This document shows positions 28,815 through 37,355 of a DNA stretch of 41,012 nt, piece after piece (the first letter of the stretch is position 1; every line of letters begins with the position of its first letter). Source of the DNA: Acidobacteriota bacterium (GTDB lineage Bacteria; Acidobacteriota; Vicinamibacteria; Vicinamibacterales; UBA2999); the NCBI GenBank assembly GCA_016871195.1, contig VFZN01000009.1:65451-106462 (forward strand), given 5' to 3'. The translations under genes and the position numbers were made by a program. Under the pieces are notes generated by a model. It saw nothing but the letters and a program-made list of their open reading frames with translations, had not been told where the DNA came from and made no database searches.

Positions 28815-30971
28815 TCAGTCCGGCTGACGCGGTGGGATACCGGGGGGGGGGACCGCCGCTGTCGGGGCCGTGCGCCCCGTGTAGTGCTCAAGCAAGGTGG
28901 CCTGGGCGTCAATGCCAGGGCCGCCGGCCGTCCGCACGACGCGTGTATAGCTGCCGTCGGCATGCAGGTGCCACGTCCGCACCGTGTCGCTCCACAGCGT
29001 GTGGAATACCACGGTGCGCAGGTGGGCATTCCACTCGGGATCCGTGACCGGGCACAGGACCTCAACGCGGCGGTCCAGATTCCGTTCCATCAGGTCTGCG
29101 CTGCCGAGATACACCTCAGGGTGGCCGCCGTTCTCGAACACGTACAGTCGCGAATGTTCGAGGAAGCGGCCCACGATCGACCGCACCTCGATGCGGTCGC
29201 TTACACCGGGAATGCCTGGTCGCAGACAGCACACGCCCCGTACCATCATCCGGACCGGCACCCCTGCCTGCGACGCCTGATACAGCAGTCGAATCATTCC
29301 GGGGTCGGCGACCGCGTTGTTCTTGATGGCAATGCCCGAGGGGCGGCCAGCCTGCGCGTGAGCAATCTCGCGCGTGATGAGATCGTGAAAGCCCCGACGC
29401 AGGCCTTCGGGCGCGACCAGCAGCGACGAGAAGCGGTGCTGGCTCGAGTACCCGGTCAGTGCATTGAACACCTCGCTCACGTCGCCAAGCAAGGACGTGT
29501 CGGCCGTGAAGATACCGATGTCCGTGTAGAACTGCGAGGTGCTGCGGTTGTAGTTGCCCGTGGCGATGTGCGCGTAGCGCCGAATGCCGTCGCCTTCCTG
29601 TCGCACCACGAGACAGAGCTTGCAGTGCACCTTCAGGTTGACGAGACCGTAGACGACATGAATGCCGGCCGATTCCAGCCGGTGCGCCCACGCGATGTTG
29701 TTGCGTTCATCGAACCGGGCCTTCAGTTCGACCATCACGGCCACCTGCTTGCCCTGTTCGGCCGCTTCGATGAGCATCTCGATGAGCGGCGAATTCGGGC
29801 CGATGCGATACAGCGTCATCTTGATGGCGACGACGGACGGATCCGTGACGGCGGCACGGAGGAACGTCTCGACTGAGGTGAACGAGTCGAACGGATGGTG
29901 TACGAGCACATCTTCGTCGGCAATCTGCGCGAAGACCTGGTCAGCCTCATCCGGCGCCCACCGCGTGGCGGGGGTGAAGCCGGGGAACTTCAGCGTCGGG
30001 CGTGGCAGCCGCGTCAGTTGGTGCCAGTCGCCGAAGCCGAGGCGGCTTGAGGTCCGCACGACCACATCCTCGTGAATCTCGAAGTTGTCGACGAGGATGT
30101 TCAGGATGCGGCGCGGCATCTCCGACTCGACCTGCAGCAGCGACAACGCTCCGTACCGCAGCTGCTTGAGCCCCCGGTCAACGGTTTCCAACAGATCGTC
30201 GGCTTCGTCTTCCTGGATCACCATGTCGGTGTCGCGGATGATGCGGAAGAGATAGGCCCCTTCAATCTGTGTTCCGGGAAACAGCGCATCGAGGTTCCGG
30301 CGGATGACATCCTCGAGGAAGACGAATGACACGCCAGGTGTCGGCGAGAGGTCATCGGGCAGTGCGATGAAGCGCGGCAGCATCCCGGGCACCTTGACGC
30401 GGGCAAACTTGGTCCGGCCTCCGTGGCGCACGCGCACCGCCAGATTCATGCTCAGGTTCGAAATGTAGGGAAACGGATGCCCGGGATCGAACGCCAGCGG
30501 CGTCAGCACAGGAAAGATCTGCGCCGTGAAATAGCGCTGCAGCCACGCATCGATGGCCGGCGTGTATTGGTCGGGATCGAGCAGGTGAATACCGGCCCGG
30601 GACAGCAGCGGCCGCAGATGGTCATCCCAGCAGGCGGCCTGTTCGTTGGCGTGCGCCAGCGCGTGCTTCCGGATCAGGGCCAGTTCCTCAGTGTTCGTCA
30701 GCCCGTCGATCGACGAACCTTCGATGCCGGCCCGCGACTTCTTGAGGATGGTGGCCACGCGCACCATGAAAAACTCATCGAGGTTGGTGCCGGCGATGGC
30801 CAGAAATTTGACCCGCTCGAGCAGCGGATGGCTCGCATCACTAGCCTGGGCGAGCACGCGGCGGTTGAACGCCAGCCAGCTTAGCTCACGGTTGATATAG
30901 AGCGAGGGATGCTTGAGGTCGCTCTTCGAACGGGGACGCCGGGCCGAGCCGGATTTCGCGCGTGACGGCAC
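28815..30971 (-). CDS. ppk1: Polyphosphate kinase 1
   Basis: The protein has 718 residues from a GTG start at 30971. The N-terminal basic tail is followed by YINRELSWLAFNRRVL, typical of Ppk1. The autophosphorylated His is His449 in VHCKLCL, with ATGNYNRSTSQFYTDIG shortly after and VELKARFDERNNIAWA before. It reversibly polymerises ATP gamma-phosphate into polyphosphate, usually at the inner membrane. A TAGTCT -10 box lies 6 nt before the GTG, so it is probably leaderless. The last about 20 codons (Pro-rich) span a run of ten G (28842-28851), so the C-terminal frame may vary or be a sequencing artefact. Confidence 0.96.
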   Translation of the reverse strand: MPSRAKSGSARRPRSKSDLKHPSLYINRELSWLAFNRRVLAQASDASHPLLERVKFLAIAGTNLDEFFMVRVATILKKSRAGIEGSSIDGLTNTEELALIRKHALAHANEQAACWDDHLRPLLSRAGIHLLDPDQYTPAIDAWLQRYFTAQIFPVLTPLAFDPGHPFPYISNLSMNLAVRVRHGGRTKFARVKVPGMLPRFIALPDDLSPTPGVSFVFLEDVIRRNLDALFPGTQIEGAYLFRIIRDTDMVIQEDEADDLLETVDRGLKQLRYGALSLLQVESEMPRRILNILVDNFEIHEDVVVRTSSRLGFGDWHQLTRLPRPTLKFPGFTPATRWAPDEADQVFAQIADEDVLVHHPFDSFTSVETFLRAAVTDPSVVAIKMTLYRIGPNSPLIEMLIEAAEQGKQVAVMVELKARFDERNNIAWAHRLESAGIHVVYGLVNLKVHCKLCLVVRQEGDGIRRYAHIATGNYNRSTSQFYTDIGIFTADTSLLGDVSEVFNALTGYSSQHRFSSLLVAPEGLRRGFHDLITREIAHAQAGRPSGIAIKNNAVADPGMIRLLYQASQAGVPVRMMVRGVCCLRPGIPGVSDRIEVRSIVGRFLEHSRLYVFENGGHPEVYLGSADLMERNLDRRVEVLCPVTDPEWNAHLRTVVFHTLWSDTVRTWHLHADGSYTRVVRTAGGPGIDAQATLLEHYTGRTAPTAAVPPPGIPPRQPD
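28842..28851. repeat. Ten-G homopolymer near the ppk1 3' end
   Basis: Ten consecutive G on the plus strand (C on the coding strand) encode the PPP part of the ppk1 tail. Slippage here would change only the last about 10 residues. Confidence 0.8.
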
Positions 30972-30977
30972 GTTCGT

Positions 30978-30983
30978 AGACTA
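30978..30983 (-). promoter_or_regulatory. -10 box of ppk1
   Basis: TAGTCT on the reverse strand, 6 nt before the GTG start at 30971, with no Shine-Dalgarno. The gap to the upstream TauE/SafE gene is 42 nt, so read-through is also possible. Confidence 0.3.
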
Positions 30984-31013
30984 GCAGACTGCTGTAACGG
31001 GACCCGGCTGGCG

Positions 31014-31763
31014 TCAACTGAACCAGAGCACGACCGCGAACACCACCATCGCGACCGCGACCACACGCTGAATCCACACATGGCCGAGGGCCATCGCCAG
31101 TCGCACCCCGAGCGTGCCGCCGATGAAGTTACCGACGCCGAGCGCCAGACCCATGCTCCAGTCAATCGTGCCGGCGCTGCCGAAGACGGTCAGCGCCACG
31201 ATGGTCATCAGCAGCACGTGCAGCAGCTTGATCGCATTGCCCTTGACGAGATCGAAGCCGGCCGCCGTGGTGAACGCCAGCAGCAGGAACCCGATGCCGG
31301 CCTGGATGAATCCCCCGTAGAGCCCCATCAGGAAGAATCCGACATGGGTCGCCATGGGGCTCCAGGGTGTTGCTGCAGGGCTCGCTGTCCCAGACGAGGC
31401 GCGCTGCCGCCACAGCGACCAGCCCGTCATCACCAGCATGATCGTCGCCAGCATGCGGGAGAAGGCCTGCGGAGGAATCGCCAGTGCCAGCCAGGCGCCG
31501 AGCCCTGCGCCGGCCATGACCGGTACACTGACCCTGAGTGCCCACGTCCAGTCAACGACCCCGTGGCGGTGAAAGCCCCACAGGCCCGCGAGGCTCTGCG
31601 TCAGGACACCGACGCGGTTGGTGGCGTTGGCCACCGGGGCGGGTACCCCGATCAGCAGCAGTAGAGAGAGAGTGAGGAACGAACCGCCTCCGGCGACGAC
31701 ATTGAGGGCTCCGGAGACCGTAGCCGCCGCGACGACCGTGGCGAGTTCAAGGGGGGACGGCAC
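31014..31763 (-). CDS. TauE/SafE family sulfite/anion exporter
   Basis: The protein has 249 residues from a GTG start at 31763. It has about eight hydrophobic segments and two family-type repeats: GALNVVAGGGSFLTLSLLLLIGVP with NATNRVGV in the first half, and YGGFIQAGIGFLLLAF with KGNAIK in the second. TauE/SafE proteins export sulfite, sulfoacetate or related anions; the substrate cannot be read from sequence. A TACCAT -10 box lies 6 nt before the start. It lies upstream of ppk1 on the same strand. Confidence 0.9.
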   Translation of the reverse strand: MPSPLELATVVAAATVSGALNVVAGGGSFLTLSLLLLIGVPAPVANATNRVGVLTQSLAGLWGFHRHGVVDWTWALRVSVPVMAGAGLGAWLALAIPPQAFSRMLATIMLVMTGWSLWRQRASSGTASPAATPWSPMATHVGFFLMGLYGGFIQAGIGFLLLAFTTAAGFDLVKGNAIKLLHVLLMTIVALTVFGSAGTIDWSMGLALGVGNFIGGTLGVRLAMALGHVWIQRVVAVAMVVFAVVLWFS

Positions 31764-31769
31764 ACAGCC

Positions 31770-31775
31770 ATGGTA
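31770..31775 (-). promoter_or_regulatory. -10 box of the TauE/SafE gene
   Basis: TACCAT on the reverse strand, 6 nt before the GTG at 31763. No Shine-Dalgarno is seen. Confidence 0.3.
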
Positions 31776-31794
31776 TTGCAGGCGCTGCCTCGAC

Positions 31795-31800
31795 TACAGT
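31795..31800 (+). promoter_or_regulatory. -10 box of the CPA2 antiporter gene
   Basis: TACAGT, 10 nt before the ATG at 31811. GAAGGG between them is a possible weak Shine-Dalgarno but would be in an almost absent leader. Confidence 0.35.
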
Positions 31801-31810
31801 GAAGGGCACG

Positions 31811-33802
31811 ATGCACGGTCAGTCGATTATGCAGGACGTCGTCGTCCTCTACGGGCTGGCGCTGGTGTTCCTGCTGCTGGGCAGCCGCCTGCGCCTGCCC
31901 GGCATCATCAGCCTGATTCTGACCGGGGTGTTCGCCGGGCCCGGCGGCGTCGGGCTGGTGTCATCCGACGAATCGGTGCAGACCTTGTCCGAGGTCGGCA
32001 TCGCCCTGCTGCTGTTCACGGTGGGCCTCGACCTGTCGGTGCACGACATCCAGCGTCTCTGGAGAAACGCCCTGGTGGGGGGCGGGGCGCAGATGGCCGG
32101 CACCATGCTGGTGGTGGCACCGTGGGCGTGGTGGGCGCTCGGTGATCGCACCGAGACGCTGCTGTTTGCAACATTCTTTGTCGCCCTCTCCAGCACCTCC
32201 ATCGTGGTGCGCGAACTGACGCGTCGTAACGAGTTGCATGCCCCCCACGGGAGTCTGGCGCTCGGCGTGCTGCTCCTGCAGGACGTCCTCGCCCTGGTGG
32301 CATTGGTGCTGGCGCCGATGCTGTTCGGATCGAACGGGGCCAGTCTGGGCCGTGCCGTGACGCAGATCGCCATGATCGGTGTGGGGCTCGCCCTGGTGTC
32401 GAGACTGGTCCTGCCCATGCTCTTCCGCTGGGCCACCATGGCCGGGCGGGAAGCGTTCACCCTGACCGTTCTCGTCGCGAGTCTCGGCGCGGCCTGGATC
32501 GCGTCCGTCCTGGGGCTGTCGATGACCGTCGGGGCGTTCCTCGCAGGACTGGTCCTCGACGAGAGTGAATACAGCCACCAGATTCATGCGGAAGTGCGCC
32601 CCCTGCGTGACCTGCTGACCAGCCTATTCTTTGTCTCGGTGGGGCTGCTGGTGTCTCCGGCCGACCTCGTGCCGGTACTGCCCATCGTGCTGCTGGTGGC
32701 GCTGGGCATGATCGTGCTCAAAGTCGCTGGGGCCGCGCTGGCCTTCAGTGTAGCCGGGCTGTCACCACGCGTTGGGCTGACGACCGCACTGGTCCTGGCC
32801 CAGGTCGGCGAGTTCTCATTTGTGCTCGGGGCGGAAGCCGTGACGCACGGGGCCATCGGGGGGCAGTCGTGGTCCATCCTGCTCGGCGCGAGCATGATCA
32901 CCATGGCCCTGTCGCCGGCGGTCATCGCGGCGGCACCGAGTCTGGCGGCGTGTCTGACGCGGGCGAGTAGCAGGGTCGACGGCAGGCCAGATGACGAGCG
33001 CCGGTGGCGCGACCACGTCATCATTCTCGGATTCGGCGAAGGCGGACGCCTGGTGTCGCAGGCGCTGTCGGCTATCCGTCGGCCGCATGTGGCCATCGAC
33101 CTCAACGGGGTATCGGTTCGCTCGGCACTGACGGCGGGTCACACGATTCTCTACGGCGATGCCACGGCCGAGGAACCGCTGCGCGCGGCCGGCCTCGAGC
33201 GGGCAGCGGCGGTTGTGGCCATGCTGTCTGACCCCGGCGCGACCGAGCGGGCCATCCGCAGCGTGCGGTCACTTCGACAGGATGTGCCCATCTTCGTCCG
33301 CACCCGCTTCCGTACCGAGGCCGAACGGATGCGCCGCAGCGGGGCCACGCTGGCCGTGGCTGAGGAACTGGAAGCCTCAATCGAGGTCATGGCGCAGATG
33401 CTGGTGCGGCTGGATGTGCCTGGCCAGCAGGTCGACACCCTCGTGGATGCAGCCCGCGAGGCGACCGACGCGCCCAGTGCGCGGACGGCGCTGCCGGTGG
33501 GGCCGGTGGCGCGCTCGGTCATCGACGCCTTTGTCGACACCCCGGTGCGGACCCACCGGCTGCAGTCGGGAGACTGGGCAGTGGGCCAGTCTCTGTCGGC
33601 CCTGGACCTGCGGGCCACCGTCGGCGTCACGGTGGTGGCTGTCAAGCGCGGCGAGGACATGGTGACCCCGCCCCCGGTTGACTGGCGGTTCCTGGGGGGC
33701 GATGTGCTCTATGTCGTGGGGCGACCATCGGCGCTCCGCCGGGCCGACGGCTATCTGACGACCGGGTCGGAGACCCCGGCAGAGTCTGCTGGCACCGCCT
33801 AG
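31811..33802 (+). CDS. CPA2 cation:proton antiporter with RCK/TrkA domains (KefB/YbaL-like)
   Basis: The protein has 663 residues from the ATG at 31811; an in-frame GTG at 31799 is inside the -10 box and was rejected. Residues about 1-385 hold roughly 12 transmembrane segments with the family features LFTVGLDLS, GVLLLQDVLAL and FFVSVGLLV. RCK-N follows (about 400-520), with the nucleotide-binding GFGEGGRLVSQAL glycine motif, and a TrkA-C domain (about 570-645) ends the protein. It exchanges K+ or Na+ for protons across the inner membrane, gated by NAD(H) or similar ligands. It resembles KefB, KefC and YbaL; the exact substrate is unknown. Confidence 0.92.
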   Translation: MHGQSIMQDVVVLYGLALVFLLLGSRLRLPGIISLILTGVFAGPGGVGLVSSDESVQTLSEVGIALLLFTVGLDLSVHDIQRLWRNALVGGGAQMAGTMLVVAPWAWWALGDRTETLLFATFFVALSSTSIVVRELTRRNELHAPHGSLALGVLLLQDVLALVALVLAPMLFGSNGASLGRAVTQIAMIGVGLALVSRLVLPMLFRWATMAGREAFTLTVLVASLGAAWIASVLGLSMTVGAFLAGLVLDESEYSHQIHAEVRPLRDLLTSLFFVSVGLLVSPADLVPVLPIVLLVALGMIVLKVAGAALAFSVAGLSPRVGLTTALVLAQVGEFSFVLGAEAVTHGAIGGQSWSILLGASMITMALSPAVIAAAPSLAACLTRASSRVDGRPDDERRWRDHVIILGFGEGGRLVSQALSAIRRPHVAIDLNGVSVRSALTAGHTILYGDATAEEPLRAAGLERAAAVVAMLSDPGATERAIRSVRSLRQDVPIFVRTRFRTEAERMRRSGATLAVAEELEASIEVMAQMLVRLDVPGQQVDTLVDAAREATDAPSARTALPVGPVARSVIDAFVDTPVRTHRLQSGDWAVGQSLSALDLRATVGVTVVAVKRGEDMVTPPPVDWRFLGGDVLYVVGRPSALRRADGYLTTGSETPAESAGTA

Positions 33803-33812
33803 CCATTGCGTG

Positions 33813-33871
33813 TAGAATCCGCTCTGAACGAGATTCCTGACGGCAATCCCCGCCGCAGGACACCAAGGAGG
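33813..33871 (+). promoter_or_regulatory. Promoter -10 and strong Shine-Dalgarno of first HisC-like gene
   Basis: TAGAAT (33813-33818) has a weak CTGGCA 18 bp upstream. AAGGAGG (33865-33871) precedes the ATG at 33879 by 7 nt. The predicted leader is about 55 nt, unlike the leaderless neighbours. Confidence 0.45.
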
Positions 33872-33878
33872 CAAGTGT

Positions 33879-35063
33879 ATGTCGCTGAGCCGTCGGCGAC
33901 TCTTTCAGCGTCTTTCGCCCGTCGAGGCATCCTCTCCTGCTGAGTGGATTGCCGCGCGCGGTCGCGAAGCCGGCCTGACAGAGTTTGGCGAGCAGGGTAT
34001 GGCCGCTGGGGCCCGCCCAATCCGCATCGCCAGCAATGAAAACCCCCTCGGGCCCGGTCAGCACGTGCTCGACGCCATCGTGGGCAAGTTCCCCGAAGCC
34101 CACCGCTACCCGTTCAACGCCAAGCAGACCGAAGGCGCGCTCATCACCGCCATCGCCCAGAAGAATGCGGCGAAGAACGAGAACGTGCTGCTGGCGCCCG
34201 GTTCCGGCGAGCTGCTGGTGCACGCCGTCCGGGCCTTCACGTCTGCCAGCAAGCCGCTGGTGACTGCGTGGCCCTCGTACGAGACGCCCCGTGACATCGC
34301 CAAGAAGATGGGCATTCCGGTCCGCGAAGCGGCCCTCGACGGCAAGCTGCGCATCGACATCGCGAAGATGGTCGAGGCGTCGAAGGGCGCCGGCCTGGTC
34401 TTCTTCTGCAACCCCAACAACCCGACGGCGACCGTCCACGGCAAGTCGGCTGCGGTCGATCTGGTCAAGGCCATCCGCGCCGCATCACCCGAGACGGTCA
34501 TTCTCATTGACGAGGCCTACCACGACTACGTCACCGACCCGGCCTACGGTTCGATGATCGACGTGGCGCTGGCCACGCCGAACGTGTTTGTGACCCGCAC
34601 CTTCTCGAAGGCCTACGGTATGGCCGGCCTGCGCGCGGGCTACGCTATCGGCCATGCACCGACGGTCAAGTCGATTGCCGCCTACAAGATGCCGTACGGG
34701 CTGGGCACGCTGACGCTGGGCGGCGCCATCGTCGGCTTTGCCAACGATGCCCACATCGCGTCCGAGCGCAAGCGCAACACCGAAGTCCGCAACTTTACCG
34801 TGAAGGCATTTGCGGACATGGGCGTGACCGCCACGGATTCGCAGACCAACTTCCTGTTCCTGGACATCAAGCGTCCCGCCGCGGGCTTCCGCGATGCGTG
34901 CCGTGCCCAGGGCGTGCTGGTCGGTCGCGACTTCCCGCCCTACGAGAAGACCCACGTCCGCGTTTCGCTCGGCACCATGGACGAAATGAAGAAGGCCGTT
35001 GAGGTGTTCAAGAAGGTGCTGGGGTCGACTACGACCACGTCCAGCAAGGACAAGCAGCAGTAA
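33879..35063 (+). CDS. HisC-like PLP aminotransferase, degenerate Tat leader
   Basis: The protein has 394 residues. It is a fold-type I aminotransferase close to histidinol-phosphate aminotransferase: SNENPLGP (52-59), FFCNPNNPTATVHG (175-188), DEAYHDY (211-217), PLP lysine K244 in RTFSKAYGMAGLR, and a C-terminal HVRVSLGTMDEM. The N-terminus MSLSRRRLFQRLS keeps an S-R-R motif like its downstream paralogue but lacks the hydrophobic core needed for Tat export. It may therefore be cytosolic. No other his gene is adjacent, so a role in histidine synthesis is not supported. It forms a tandem pair with the next gene, 31 nt away. Confidence 0.9.
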   Translation: MSLSRRRLFQRLSPVEASSPAEWIAARGREAGLTEFGEQGMAAGARPIRIASNENPLGPGQHVLDAIVGKFPEAHRYPFNAKQTEGALITAIAQKNAAKNENVLLAPGSGELLVHAVRAFTSASKPLVTAWPSYETPRDIAKKMGIPVREAALDGKLRIDIAKMVEASKGAGLVFFCNPNNPTATVHGKSAAVDLVKAIRAASPETVILIDEAYHDYVTDPAYGSMIDVALATPNVFVTRTFSKAYGMAGLRAGYAIGHAPTVKSIAAYKMPYGLGTLTLGGAIVGFANDAHIASERKRNTEVRNFTVKAFADMGVTATDSQTNFLFLDIKRPAAGFRDACRAQGVLVGRDFPPYEKTHVRVSLGTMDEMKKAVEVFKKVLGSTTTTSSKDKQQ

Positions 35064-35094
35064 TCCGATGTCCAGAGTCAAGGAGGAGTCCACT

Positions 35095-36249
35095 ATGTCG
35101 CTCTCGCGACGTTCGTTTGTGCAGACGCTGGGCGTCGGTGCGGCGGGAATGTGGGTCGGAGCGCGTGGCCGTGAAGGCTCGCTGTTCGGATCCGAGGCGG
35201 TGTTTGCCCAGGGCGCGCCGTCCCCCATCATTCTTTCCAGCAACGAGAACCCGCTTGGTTGCCACCCTGATGTGCTCGCGGGCGTCCGCGGCTCGTTCGC
35301 CGAGGGAGGCCGTTACAACTACGCGGCGGTCGATGAAATCACCGCCCTGCTGGCGAAGAAGCACGGCGTCAAGCCGGAGAATGTGCTGATCGGCTCAGGC
35401 TCGACACAGATTCTCCGCACCTCGACGCACGTCTTCACGTCGAAAACCGCGGGCCTCACCGCCACGATTCCGGCCTACGAGGAATGCGCCGACTACGCAC
35501 GCCTCATGGGCCACCCGATCACCGGTGTCAAGCTCACCGCCGACCTCCGCATGGACCTCGATGCCATGCAGCAGGCGTCGAAGGGCGCAGGCCTGGTGTT
35601 CTTCTGCAACCCAAACAACCCGGTCGGGACCGCCGTCACCGCCAGCGACACGCGCACCTACCTCGAGACGCTGATGAAGCAGTCGCCCACCACCACGGTG
35701 CTGGTCGACGAGGCCTACTTCGAGTACGCCACCATGCCCGGCTACGCGACCATGATTCCCCTGGCCGTGCAGAACCCCCGGGTTATTGTGGCCCGCACCT
35801 TCTCGAAGTGCCTCGGCATGGCCGGGCTGCGCATGGGCTTCGCCATCGCGCACGCCGACACCATCGCCAAGCTCAAGGCCTGGGACGGCACCAACAACGT
35901 CTCAATCATGGGCCTCATGGGTGTCAAGGCCGCCCTGCAGGTGCCCGACCAGTGGGTGAAAGACGAGCAGGCCCGCAATAAGGCCGCCCGTGACTTCACG
36001 CAGAAGTGGTTCGCCGATCGCGGCTACACGCCGACCGATTCGCAGACCAACTTCATGTTCATCAACATCAAGCGGCCAGCCCGCGAGTTCCGCGACGCCT
36101 GCCTCAAGGAAGGTGTGCTCGTGGCGCGCGACTTCCCGCCCTACGAGAAGACCCACGCCCGCATCTCGGTCGGCACCATGGACGAGATGAAGAAGGCCGT
36201 GGAAGTGTTCGGCAAGGTCCTTGCGCAGCCAGCCAAGTCGGCGGCGTAA
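35095..36249 (+). CDS. Tat-exported HisC-like PLP aminotransferase
   Basis: The protein has 384 residues; AAGGAGG (35080-35086) fixes the ATG. SRRSFVQTLGVGAAGMWVG (4-22) is a complete twin-arginine signal with cleavage probably near AQG (38-40). The catalytic domain repeats that of the upstream gene: SNENPLGC (49-56), FFCNPNNPVGTA (169-180), DEAYFEY (205-211) and PLP lysine K238 in RTFSKCLGMAG. The last about 45 residues before the tail are nearly identical to the paralogue, suggesting recent duplication or gene conversion. A periplasmic, PLP-loaded aminotransferase would be unusual; Tat could export it folded with cofactor. The substrate is unknown. Confidence 0.9.
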   Translation: MSLSRRSFVQTLGVGAAGMWVGARGREGSLFGSEAVFAQGAPSPIILSSNENPLGCHPDVLAGVRGSFAEGGRYNYAAVDEITALLAKKHGVKPENVLIGSGSTQILRTSTHVFTSKTAGLTATIPAYEECADYARLMGHPITGVKLTADLRMDLDAMQQASKGAGLVFFCNPNNPVGTAVTASDTRTYLETLMKQSPTTTVLVDEAYFEYATMPGYATMIPLAVQNPRVIVARTFSKCLGMAGLRMGFAIAHADTIAKLKAWDGTNNVSIMGLMGVKAALQVPDQWVKDEQARNKAARDFTQKWFADRGYTPTDSQTNFMFINIKRPAREFRDACLKEGVLVARDFPPYEKTHARISVGTMDEMKKAVEVFGKVLAQPAKSAA

Positions 36250-36273
36250 GGACGGTCTGTTCCACCTCACGCT

Positions 36274-36316
36274 CGGGTCGCTCTCCATCCACGGAGGGCG
36301 ACCCGTTCGTCTTTCT
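36274..36316 (+). terminator. Rho-independent terminator after the aminotransferase pair
   Basis: A 13-bp stem, CGGGTCGCTCTCC (36274-36286) with GGAGGGCGACCCG (36293-36305), has one G-U pair and a 6-nt loop. It is followed by TTCGTCTTTCT. The cupin gene begins just after. Confidence 0.8.
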
Positions 36317-36331
36317 CAGGAGTCGCTCCCT

Positions 36332-36724
36332 ATGTCCCAATCCCGATTCGCGCTCGCCGTGTTCGCTACCGTAGGTCTCGCGACTGCCGCGCTTGACGCG
36401 GTCTACCAGCAGCAGGCCGCAGGCACGCGACGAGAGCCCCAGTTTGACAACGCCAACGTCAGGGTCTGGAAGTCGATCATTTATCCTAACCAGCCGCTGG
36501 CCCTGCACCGACATGACCACGGTCGGACGATCGTGGCCCTCAAGGGCGGCACCCTTGATGTCGTCGATGCCCAGGGTAAGACGATGGAGAAGATGACCTG
36601 GGAGACCGGCAAGGCCTACTGGCTCGGCCCCGATGCACCCGGTACCCAGCACGGCGACATGAACTACGGCAAGGAGCCCATGGAAGTCATCGTCGTCGAA
36701 ATGAAGAACGACGCGCCGCGATGA
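36332..36724 (+). CDS. Small secreted cupin protein
   Basis: The protein has 130 residues from the ATG at 36332, where a signal peptide (about 1-20) begins; AGGAG lies 11 nt upstream. The cupin core carries His59, His61 and His63 (LALHRHDHGRTIVALKGG), a Gly/Pro turn (YWLGPDAPGTQHGDM) and a terminal beta strand, so a metal-binding beta-barrel is likely. The substrate is unknown. It is followed 19 nt later by a lipoprotein gene on the same strand, probably in the same transcript. Confidence 0.75.
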   Translation: MSQSRFALAVFATVGLATAALDAVYQQQAAGTRREPQFDNANVRVWKSIIYPNQPLALHRHDHGRTIVALKGGTLDVVDAQGKTMEKMTWETGKAYWLGPDAPGTQHGDMNYGKEPMEVIVVEMKNDAPR

Positions 36725-36743
36725 CGCGTCTCGCGGAGTACGC

Positions 36744-37355
36744 ATGGTGACGAGGTCCGCCCGCGTGCGTTACCTCGCACGCCTGATGATTGTGACCGGC
36801 GTGCTGGGGGCAGCCCTGGCATGCTCGTCGCCCGCGCCGACGCCATCGGCAGAGGGGCCGTACGGCAGCGAGACCATGCCCCGCCCCTCGGCGCCGCCGG
36901 AGCAGGTGCTGCACTCAGACGCCTGTCCCTTCGAGGGCTGCCAGCTCGGACGCTGGACCGCCCGCGAGCCGGTGACGGTCTACGACCATCCCGACAGCAC
37001 GGTGACACGCACGCCCCTCGCGGCCGGACAGACAGTGCTGGCGCTGGCCACCGAGGTGCGCGCCCTGCCGCGCGCGGCGACGATTACCGCGCTCGGCCCG
37101 GACGAGCGCGCAGTCGGCATGAATCAGGGCGATCAGGTGCTGGTGCTCTACCCTCGGGGGGAAGGGGCCCTGGTCGTGGTGCACAAGGGCACCGTGCGAC
37201 GTGCCTCGCTCGACCTGACCGTCAGATATGTGCTGCCGCTTGAGCAGGCCCCACTCGATTACACTTGGTGGGTGCGCGTCGAATTGCCCGACCGGTCAAT
37301 CGGCTGGCTGCGGAATCCGCTCAGGCAGTTTGACGGGATGGACGCCCGTCAGTAG
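36744..37355 (+). CDS. Putative lipoprotein with SH3-like region
   Basis: The protein has 203 residues. A basic N-terminus and hydrophobic stretch end at ALAC with Cys27, a plausible lipobox. Residues about 60-195 are beta-rich (REPVTVYDHPDS, LAAGQTVLAL, YTWWVRVELPDRSIGWLRN), resembling bacterial SH3-like domains that often bind cell-wall or protein partners. The function is unknown. The last 35 bp overlap the 3' end of the convergent DUF4862 gene. Confidence 0.65.
   Translation: MVTRSARVRYLARLMIVTGVLGAALACSSPAPTPSAEGPYGSETMPRPSAPPEQVLHSDACPFEGCQLGRWTAREPVTVYDHPDSTVTRTPLAAGQTVLALATEVRALPRAATITALGPDERAVGMNQGDQVLVLYPRGEGALVVVHKGTVRRASLDLTVRYVLPLEQAPLDYTWWVRVELPDRSIGWLRNPLRQFDGMDARQ

Noticed and set aside
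28884-29876. 330-codon open frame on the plus strand
   Set aside because: Shadow of ppk1.
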